A stretch of DNA of 64,000 bases, taken from the NCBI RefSeq assembly GCF_028476545.1, contig NW_026731638.1, positions 898,501 to 962,500 on the forward strand. Reading direction: 5' to 3'. The notes beneath the pieces are model-generated. The model worked only from the letters and a program-made list of their open reading frames with translations, was not told the origin of the DNA and searched no databases. A program made the position numbers and the translations under genes. Origin of the DNA: Physella acuta (Eukaryota > Mollusca > Gastropoda > Physidae). Positions 55,735-64,000 of this stretch are shown here, in pieces. How positions within the stretch are numbered: the first letter of the stretch is position 1; every line of letters starts with the position of its first letter.

Positions 55735-56720
55735 TAGACCTAGAATCTAGATCTAGATCTAGATTCTAGAATCTACCAACTAAGATTTACATTGCTTTAA
55801 TCTAGTTCTAAGAGTATAAGTTCATGAATTAGAATATATTAGATCTAGATTCTAGATCTAGTATTTTAGTGATCTAGATAAAATATTAAAAATATTAAGA
55901 AAAGGATGACGGTAAAAACTAAAACAACAGGAAAATGAGGATGACTTGTCACTTCCAGTCTCACTCAGCCTTCGACTTACTTATTAAATTTAATCGAATC
56001 TAGATTCTAGATCTAGATATTAGATCTAGATATCTAGAACTTAGACAACAATGTTAATGTTAATAGACCTAGATCTAGCTAGATTACTGAACTAGACTCT
56101 AGTACTGATTACTCAGTGATTACTGTTTAATATTTTAGAAGTAGGCCTATTAGTAGTATTAGTTATTAGAAGTAGCTTGTAGTAGATAGATGGCTAGATA
56201 GATAGTATTACTAGATCTAGATAGAGATAGTAGAATAGATCTAGATTCTAGTTGCAGATGGTAGTATGGTAGGCCCTAGATCTAAAATCTAGATCTAGAG
56301 AATCTAGTAGATCTAGATATATTCTAGATCTAGATTAGATCTAGTTTAGGTAAAACCTACCCTAGTTAAGTTTAGTAAGAGCTAGATCTAGATCTAGTAA
56401 TGCCTAGTAAGGCTAACCTGTTTTTAATTTTAAATCAATTTTTTTATATCTAGAATCTAGACTAGATCTACTCTAGCTATTTACTAGATCTAGATCAGTA
56501 GCCAGTAGAGTGATTAGAGTAGTAGTAGAGTGTAGTGTAGAGTACTGTAGACTATTGTTGTATTGTAGAGTGTAGGTACTAATAACTAGACTGAAACTAA
56601 ATTAGACTAGAATCTAGGTCTAGATACATTTAGGGCTTACAGACTTATCAGACTACAGTGTTGCAATGAGTAGATCTAGTAATATATAGATTAAATTTAG
56701 TTTGAAATTGTTACAGTAGT
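55735..56720. repeat. AGATCTAGA-rich low-complexity DNA
   Basis: Dozens of overlapping TCTAGA, AGATCT and CTAGATCTAG hexamers without a fixed period. Similar patches lie at 1065-1375, 9835-10020 and 59495-60020. Confidence 0.8.
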
Positions 56721-57324
56721 GCTACTACTTTTCTAAGTAGTAAGTAGTGTAGACTACTAAAAGAGCAAGATGATAGATCTCCATCAAGCTACAATAGAGT
56801 TTAGTTAGTAGTTAGTTAGCCGTAGTAATAGTACCAAAAGCAGTGTAAGTAGCACAGTAAAAAAAAAGTATTACTAGGCCAACTACTATTGTATTAGGCC
56901 CTTTTATTTTTAGCAAGTTAAAGTTTGGTTAAGTACTAGTCTTCTAGCAAGTTGCCTAGTAGTAAACTTATAAACTAGATCATGTGTATTAGTACTATTA
57001 GACTTGTAGGCTAGTCTTGTTAGTCTAGACCAGGGACTATAAAATCTACAATTGATAACTTTCGGCCTTTTAGTATAAGCCTAATTATTAATGAATTACA
57101 GGGTACAAAAATTAATAAATTGGTCAGAGTCAGTATGGTTACAGTTAGCTGTTAATAGAATTAAGTTTTAGATCTATTGACTACAATTTTTAGTTACAAG
57201 TAATGAAAATGAAACTAATAGTTTTGTAATAGTTAAGATATGGTTAACTGTAAACCAGATATTTTAGTTTTTAAGACAAGCTAAGTAGATAGAAAACTGA
57301 ACCTTTACAATAAATTAAACCTTT
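56721..57324. other. Intergenic/intronic AT-rich stretch
   Basis: CTA/TAG-rich sequence; nothing recognised. Confidence 0.5.
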
Positions 57325-57329
57325 TATAA

Positions 57330-57405
<76 letters not shown>
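57325..57405. repeat. (TA)n microsatellite
   Basis: TA tract. Confidence 0.95.
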
Positions 57406-57408
<3 letters not shown>

Positions 57409-57486
57409 TATCTCATATTAGTTAAATAATTATTTTAATATAATATATGGATAAACTTAATAATTTATTATATTTAAATTCCCTAG

Positions 57487-57548
57487 GTACTTGGCAAGCA
57501 ATTTTCTCACACTTGACTGTGGCTATTGGTGCTGATCTTGAACTAAAG
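57487..57548 (+). CDS. Candidate internal exon, unknown gene
   Basis: Acceptor ATTTAAATTCCCTAG, 62 bases, donor GTGAGC. The open frame reads TWQAIFSHLTVAIGADLELK (phase 1 in, 0 out) and joins in frame to 57991. Not recognised. It may be the 3' end of a gene starting near 55.5 kb. Confidence 0.35.
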
Positions 57549-57689
57549 GTGAGCTGAATTTTTTTTTATAATAAGCCATTTTTCAGCTTAAGCCCCAGTT
57601 TGAAATCGATTCAGTGTTCTAATTCTTAAAGAATATGTTGCTACTAAGATTATATACTGTAAGTATTAATATGTATGGCTTGATAGTGG

Positions 57690-57905
57690 GACTGTCAGAC
57701 AGTAGCTTTCACATTTCTATCCTAAAAGATAAGAGTTCAGATCCCTGGTTTTAGTCCTGGTATGATGTCCTAAGTCTCATGAGTACCAGCTCTCATGAGT
57801 ACTTGGCTCAAGATAGGGAAATTAAAGGTGGCTGGGTATATACCTCTGAACACTCTAATTTTACATGCAAATGTCACAGAAACAGGTGAATTTTAATTCA
57901 ACTGC
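57690..57905 (+). mobile_element. tRNA-SINE (SINE-1), old plus-strand copy
   Basis: 'gagttcagatccctgg' (box B-like), 'gagtaccagctctcatgagta', 'ggaaattaaaggtggctgg' and 'tcacagaaacaggtgaa' follow the SINE-1 order with many changes. Confidence 0.55.
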
Positions 57906-57990
57906 TATATTGGCTGTCTGTTTTAAAATCAATGATTAATTTTTTCATATTACAGAAAGTTGTTAAAAATATTATTTATTTAATTTCTAG

Positions 57991-58050
57991 GTAAATGGAA
58001 CAGCATGGATGTGGATTTTTAGACACAAGGAAGCTGAATTTAACTTTTAA
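57991..58050 (+). CDS. Candidate last exon, unknown gene
   Basis: Acceptor TTTAATTTCTAG, then V-N-G-T-A-W-M-W-I-F-R-H-K-E-A-E-F-N-F-stop, in phase with 57487-57548. No family recognised; could equally be a spliced noncoding RNA. Confidence 0.35.
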   Translation, partial: VNGTAWMWIFRHKEAEFNF

Positions 58051-58545
58051 TGAAGAATTTAAATGATGATTGTCCATGAAAAGAAATATTAATCATATAC
58101 ATTGTAATGCTGTATTGATGCATCTTCTGTTTTAAGTAATTAAAAAACCATCCATTTATGAAATTCTTTTCATTTTTTTTTTTCAATTTTAAAACTGTAG
58201 TTCTGTTTTGTTATTTGAAAACAATGATGAAAGTATACTGAACTGCCATTGAGATATTAATATAAATGCTATTGTTTATAGTTTAATTCTTTCAGAAGCA
58301 ACTATATTGACATCAAAACTGAATCTTTATTGTACACTAAGTATAAAAGCTTACCCGCAAACCAGTCCATGTCAACAATTTATTGACATTCAAACATTAA
58401 ATTTTTTAAAGGTGATTTTTCTTAAATAAAACAGACTATTTTCATATGGGATAAAAAACATTTAATTTTGAAATTGATTGGTTTATTAAATTTTAATGGA
58501 GCTGAAACTAAAACACTGGGTACAAATTTATTATTACTTTGTTTC

Positions 58546-58868
58546 TCAGAAAATTGCAAATTTTGAACATAAGAACTGTGGGAAGTAGGCAATGATGTTA
58601 AAATATCTCTTGAAACTTGAAGAAATTGTGGAAGGTTTAGAGATAGAAAACAACATTTCAGAAGATGATGTTTGAAATAATGGTAAAATATCTTTAGCAA
58701 TTGTCACTGAATAAATATTTTCATTAGACAAATCACATTTAGATATAGAAGAATAAGGTATGTCTTCAGATTTTCTTATCAGCGAAGATCCTGGGTGATT
58801 CTCTTTGTTACCATCGGTCAAACGACAAGCCAATTCTGGAAAATTCATTGGGTTCTTTGCCTGGGCAG
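58546..58868 (-). CDS. Candidate terminal exon with KEN-box-like motif
   Basis: Acceptor AATATATTTAG, then about 106 codons: M-N-F-P-E-L-A-C-R-L-T-D-G-N-K-E-N-H-P-G ... K-S-E-D-I-P-Y-S-S-I-S-K. Ser-rich with codon use unlike random AT-rich DNA. After S-S-S-F-K-R-Y-F the frame becomes hydrophobic, while an overlapping frame (to 58422) continues the Ser/Lys/Asn character, hinting at an indel. K-E-N-x-P resembles an APC/C degron. Upstream exons not identified. Confidence 0.35.
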
Positions 58869-59164
58869 CTAAATATATTTAAATTAAGTTCATGCAAGGC
58901 TTTAGAAACATCAATTGGATAAAACTCTATAATTTCATTAACTTTTTATTAATATCAGCTCCAAAGGAATAATATAAACAAGTTACACATCATCAATAAA
59001 TCAAATTTGCAGATATTTCCATTTCACCAAACTTTCTCTAAGTCATAATATATATTTTAAATTCATGGCATTTTGTTAGGCTAGATATGTTGACTTTTAT
59101 TTACCACAATAATCTGATTATATAAATTAGGATTACCCAGCTATCATACATTCTTCTTTTTACT

Positions 59165-59490
59165 GCCCTCCTTTATGAGGGGGAGGTAAAAATCATCATA
59201 AAATGTGTGATGCAATTTACAGATGAACCCTCTCTCTCTCTCTCTACCCCCCCCCCCCCTATATATATATATATATATATATGTATATCTACATAATCTC
59301 TAAAATCATGTTGGTACCTCTACCTGTATGAATGTTAGGCCCCTTTCCTTCAACTGTTTCTGTGTGGATCTTCTCCATGGGGGTCATCTATAAATGACGC
59401 CACGCATTTTTTTGACGATTTTTACCTCCCCCCCTCCCCCTACACATCGTCACAAAAAGCCAGACCCCCACCCCCTAAAATGACGTCACA
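59165..59490. repeat. MITE 4 fragments
   Basis: 'gggggaggtaaaaatcatcataaaatgtgtgatg' and 'gggggtcatctataaatgacgccacgc' are partial ends of MITE 4, separated by CT, C and TA runs (59230-59285). Confidence 0.5.
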
Positions 59491-59494
59491 CAGT

Positions 59495-60640
59495 ACTAGA
59501 TTCTAGATCTAAATTACTACAGTTGCCTACACTCTAGATTTAGTTCTTAAGTTCTACAACAAGACTACACTAAACTTCGCTAGATCTAGAATAATCTAGA
59601 TTCTATATATAAATTGATATTGAACATATTCTAGTCTACCTGTCTTAAAGTAAATAGCCTATTTAGTAATTTAGTAATTAATTCCACTCAACTACACTGT
59701 AAAATAAAAGAAACTAGATCTAGAATCTAGATCTCTAGACTACTCTTGAGTCTATAAATTAAAAATAAATCCTGTATGTCGTATGTTACTGTCTAAGTCG
59801 GAATTTTCAAGAGGGTTTTTTTTAAGTCATAGATCTAGATATAGAATTCTAGATCTAGACTCTAGATCTAGGCTATAGATCTATATATTTATTAATTAAA
59901 TTAGGCTTGATTTCAGATTTACGATTGAAATCTTTTAGGCCTATAAATATCATATTTTATATAGATTATAGATGTATTATTATTATACAGGTTGTATTCT
60001 AGATCTATCTAGATCTATATAAAATATAATATATTTGTGTGTGTGTTATTTTAAACTTAATTTACTTAAAACAACTTATTGTCGGAGTTTTTTTAATTCC
60101 AAAAATGAAAGTAGATTTCATAACTTAAAAAAAAAAAAAAAATATTCACATTTGGTTTGAAAAAACAAAAAAACGCCAGCTGGCAACTACCGGAGCGAGA
60201 ACTTGGTAAGCTACTTTAACAACTTACAAGCCCAATAACCATGCCATGAAGGGTGGTATGTATTATTTTTTCGTTAACTTTATACGCATGCTTTTGACAA
60301 TTGTATTGTTTTATTGCGAGCGATAAAGAGATGTAAATGAAGGCGTATAACCTTCTCTTTGGGGTATAAATGTGTTGAGACAATCAACTGTGTTTATATA
60401 TAGAAATACGGACTACAATTGTTAGATTTGACCTCTTAAAAGAACTTTCAAAGCTGGTCAATATTTCTGGCCATTTTTTTGGGTGCTATCGAGGACCCCA
60501 TTAAGCTTATTACGGTGTTATCAAAGATTAAAGATTAATTTTTAAAAATGTGTAGGCTTGTTTAAAGAAATTGGTTCATGTTGACCACTTGATAATTAAT
60601 TAAGCAAATGACACTGGAATGGTACGGGATGTCACAAAGT
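59495..60640. other. AT-rich stretch, AGATCTAG-rich at its left
   Basis: No gene recognised. A minus-strand ATG-GCA-TGG-TTA-TTG-GGC-TT|GTAAGT near 60245 could be a tiny first exon, but nothing supports it further. Confidence 0.4.
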
Positions 60641-60649
60641 CGCCGGGGA

Positions 60650-60840
60650 TTGCAAGTACTATGTAAATGAAAAGAGACAGGCAAAAGAAGAAAATTGAGA
60701 AGACAACATCAACGAATGGAGAAGTTTAAACACTGAGGATGACGGAGGGCTGGGAAATAAAGGAAGGTGATGATCACATTTACCAGAATGTTGTCCACAA
60801 CGGTCAAACTGGACAAGTGGACAGATACATCATACTAAGA
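60650..60840 (+). pseudogene. Possible LINE 3'-end scrap
   Basis: With one frame change it reads R-Q-K-K-K-I ... E-D-N-I-N-E-W-R-S-L, like the R-Q-x-K-x-W-E-D-N-I-x-E-W end of many reverse-transcriptase ORFs. Short and frame-broken; low certainty. Confidence 0.3.
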
Positions 60841-61139
60841 TAATGTCAGCCATACAAATGATTTAAATTTGTCGTTTAATTGTGCATATGCTTAGGAAGT
60901 TCGGGCAGAGTTTGGTGAAGAACGTAAAAGAAGGTGTGGGCTTGGGACAGAGTATTGGGTCATTTGATTAGGTCAAGGGATTGGGTCAATGGATTAGGTC
61001 AGGGGTTGGGGTCAATGGATTAGGTCAGGGTTTGGGGTCAATGGATTAGGTCAGGGGTTGGGGTCAATGGATTAGGTCATGGGTTGGGGTCAATGGATTA
61101 GGTCAAGAGATTGGGCCAACGGATCAATAAAGGAGATTA

Positions 61140-63880
61140 GATCAATGGATTATATTAGGGAACTAGCTCCGTGGATAAGTCAGGGGATGGGGTCAATGGA
61201 TTAGGTCAGGAGATTGAGGTCAATGGATTAGGTCAGGAGATTGGCTTCATAGATAAGTTAAGGTGATTTATTTAATAGATTAGATTAATCGATTGGGTTA
61301 ATTAATTAGATCAGAGGATTGGGTCCATGGATTAAGTCAGAGTATTAGTTCAGGAACTTTGGTTTGAAGATTTGTTAAGTAAATTTGATCATAACCGTTT
61401 TGTGGACGTGTGGAAATTAAAGATGTGGGGTTTATTAGGGTCGTAGTGGAGTTTATGTGTGAATAAGTATGTAACGTTATTGAATGGGTGAGGTCAGAAG
61501 TGTGTGGTGGCAGATGTATGTGGTAGTTTGAGTAGGGGTGAGATTTGTTATGTGGGCAAGTGTGTTTATGTGGGGAGTGTGTTTGGTTATGTGGGAGAGT
61601 GTGTTTGGTTATATAGGGAGTGTGTTTATGTGGGGAAGTGTGTTTGGTTATGTGGGGGAGTGTGTTTGGTTATGTGGGGGAGTGTGTTTATGTGGGGGAG
61701 TGTGTTTATATGAGGGAGTGTGTTTAGTTATGTGGGGGAGTGTGTTTTGTTATACGGGGAGTGTGTTTATGTGGGGAAGTGTGTTTATGTGAGGGAGTGT
61801 GTTTAGTTATATGGGGAGTGTGTTTGGTTATGTGTGGGAGTGTGTTTGGTTATATGGGGAGTGTGTTTGGTTATGTGGGGAGTGTGTTTATGTGAGGGAG
61901 TGTGTTTAGTTATATGGGGAGTGTGTTTGGTTATGTGTGGGAGTGTGTTTGGTTATATGGGGAGTGTGTTTGGTTATGTGGGGAGTGTGTTTATGTGAGG
62001 GAGTGTGTTTAGTTATATGGGGGAGTGTGTTTATGTGGAGGAGTGTGTTTGGTTATGTGGGGGAGTGTGTTTATGTGGGGGAGTGTGTTTGGTTATGTGG
62101 GGGAGCGTGTTTATGTGGGGGAGTGTGTTTGGTAATGTGGGGGAGTGTGTTTGGTTATATGGGGAGTGTGTTTATGTGAGGGAGTGTGTTTGGTTATATG
62201 GGGGGACTGTGTTTTATGTGGGGGAGTGTGTTTATGTGGGGGAGTGTGTTTATGTGGGGGAGTGTGTTTGGTTATGTGGGGGACTGTGTTTATGTGGGGG
62301 AGTGTGTTTATGTGGGGGAGTGTGTTTGGTTATATGGGGGACTGTGTTTATGTGGGGGAGTGTGTTTATGTGGGGGAGTGTGTTTGGTTATATGGGGGAC
62401 TGTGTTTATGTGGGGGAGTGTGTTTATGTGGGGGAGTGTGTTTGGTTATGTGGGGGAGTGTGTTTTGGTTATATTTGGGAGTGTGTTTGGTTATATGGGG
62501 GACTGTGTTTATGTGGGGGAGTGTGTTTATGTGGGGGAGTGTGTTTGGTTATGTGGGGGAGTGTGTTTTGGTTATATTTGGGAGTGTGTTTGGTTATATG
62601 GGGGACTGTGTTTATGTGGGGGAGTGTGTTTATGTGGGGGAGTGTGTTTGGTTATGTGTGGGAGTGTGTTTTGGTTATATTTGGGAGTGTGTTTGGTTAT
62701 ATGGGGGACTGTGTTTATGTGGGGGAGTGTGTTTATGTGGGGGAGTGTGTTTGGTTATGTGGGGGAGTGTGTTTTGGTTATATTTGGGAGTGTGTTTGGT
62801 TATATGGGGGACTGTGTTTATGTGGGGGAGTGTGTTTATGTGGGGGAGTGTGTTTGGTTATGTGGGGGAGTGTGTTTTGGTTATATTTGGGAGTGTGTTT
62901 GATTGTACATTAGAGTGTGATAGATTTTTTAGAAGTGTGTTTGGTCTTTAGAGGTTGAGTTTCTTTTGTGGAGTAGCATATTAGGCTTAGTACACTTACT
63001 ACAGGGATGTGTTTGTCATAAGCAGCAGTGTGTTTGTTTATGTGTAGGAGTGTGTTTTCTTATGTGTGGTAGTCTGTTCACTTAATTCGTGGGGGGGGGG
63101 TGTTTGCATATGTTTGGGAGAGTCTTTACTTATGTTGTGGAGTGTGTAAGATATAGTCATGCCTATATGTTATCGAGCTGCTCTTCTACTTACTTGTTTG
63201 AAGGTGTTTTTGGAACTGACTGACTTATTGTTAAATGAAAATGATGATTATTTCCATAGCTTTGAAAAATGTGTTGCGCGCGATTAAAATGTAAAACTGT
63301 ATTGCGCACCTTTTATGTGTACACCGTTGCGCATTGACCTTGGACGAGTCGGCCTTCCTATCATCTTAAAGGCAACTGTTTACACCATCTCGCTTAATAA
63401 GGAAAGTATCATATTTTTTATATTGGTAAGTGTAGTCCGACTGGACAAAAAACAAAGATTTTATTTGAAATAAATGTTGTCGGTAAATCTATGTAAGAAA
63501 GCTAATCTATTGTTTTAATTACGTAAAATACACCGCTGCTAGATCCAGTAATGTGACAGGAAGGTGACTTACTAAATTTTAGTAATTGTTTCGCAGTTTT
63601 ATACAGAGTATAGAAAAAGTATTGTAATGGTGCTGAATAATTATTTATCAAATTATTTATCAAATGTTTTGACAGTTTTTGCCGTTTAACACCTCTCTTC
63701 TTTAATATATATGAAATATAAAGGATGCATGTAATCTTGCAAAAAAAAATCTTAACAGAGATGTTTACAAACTTTGACGTTTTACATCCTTCTCGAACGG
63801 CAAAAACATGTTTTTGAAAATTGGTCTGTTTGTCTGTGATGTTTTTAAAGACCATTATGATTATTTGAGTACCATTTCAG
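61140..63880. repeat. Right arm of long inverted repeat
   Basis: Pairs in reverse with 28122-29640. The middle (61540-62900) is an expanded 'gtgggggagtgtgtttatg' minisatellite; from 62400 on it has a higher-order unit of about 103 bases, repeated four to five times. The left end has 'ggtcaatggattaggtcagg' units (60950-61250). Long G-V-C-L-W ORFs are artefacts of the array. Confidence 0.8.
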
Positions 63881-63884
63881 TTTG

Positions 63885-63990
63885 GCCAAGGCTATTCCCA
63901 GCCGGTTGGGAATAGCTGTATTGGGGCTATTCCCAGCCGACTGTGAATAGCCCCAATACGGCTATTCACAGTCGGCTGTCATTTCATGTT
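63885..63990. repeat. Cluster of perfect palindromes
   Basis: GCTATTCCCA...TGGGAATAGC (stem 10) is followed by AGCCGACTGTGAATAGCC, a seven-base loop, and its exact complement (stem 18). The stems share the 'ggctattc.cagccg' core. Could be the end of a transposon cut by the window edge. Confidence 0.8.
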
Positions 63991-64000
63991 AAATACGACT

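Noticed and set aside
62005-62951. G-V-C-L-W-G repeat ORFs
   Set aside because: Minisatellite translation, open in three frames at once.

Overview
The window looks like invertebrate nuclear DNA, most likely from a gastropod mollusc. It is AT-rich and packed with (TA)n and hexanucleotide arrays, tRNA-derived SINEs, hAT-type MITEs and a degenerate CCCTAA tract. Its genes are split into small exons with canonical GT/AG junctions. The organism is inferred from overall character and from resemblance to known snail transmembrane-gene clusters; no single marker proves it.

The main content is a cluster of paralogous single-pass receptors: secretion signal, one or two Ig-like domains each split over two ~60-codon exons, a Thr/Pro-rich stalk, a transmembrane helix, and a tail with several PPxY motifs. 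Gene Z (105-2709, minus, runs off the left edge) and gene A (5814-13951, minus) are tandem duplicates. Gene T (18911-26248, minus) is a different receptor, with a signal peptide, split ectodomain, TM helix and a TIR-domain C-terminus. On the right half the family continues on the plus strand as B (32001-36421, 5' exons not found), C (tail exon 40321-40952 with a recognisable promoter at 38852 but no ectodomain exon found) and D (45495-53763, two Ig domains, the most complete). The family is therefore arranged as minus-strand copies on the left and plus-strand copies on the right.

In A, B and D the tails carry YSSL-x9-YT(I/T)L, an ITAM-like spacing, and each tyrosine is also the Y of a P-P-x-Y or P-x-Y motif. 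C has the same spacing with YTAC at the second site. One short segment could thus bind WW-domain ubiquitin ligases and, if phosphorylated, SH2 proteins. With the TIR receptor in the same cluster, an innate-immune or self/non-self role is a reasonable inference. The layout recalls the polymorphic transmembrane gene clusters (GRC, PTC) tied to schistosome resistance in Biomphalaria, but orthology cannot be shown here.

Between the genes are mobile and repetitive DNA: hAT MITEs with 8-bp target duplications (one with a paralogous empty site), a MULE whose terminal repeats are built of short tandem units, a C-rich foldback around telomere-like DNA, tRNA SINEs, a ZBED5-like hAT remnant, LINE scraps, a 616-bp higher-order minisatellite inside gene D, and a long inverted repeat pairing 28.1-29.6 kb with 61.1-63.9 kb. 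From 55 to 64 kb there is little recognisable coding sequence: AGATCTAGA-rich DNA, a few exon-like pieces and minisatellite.
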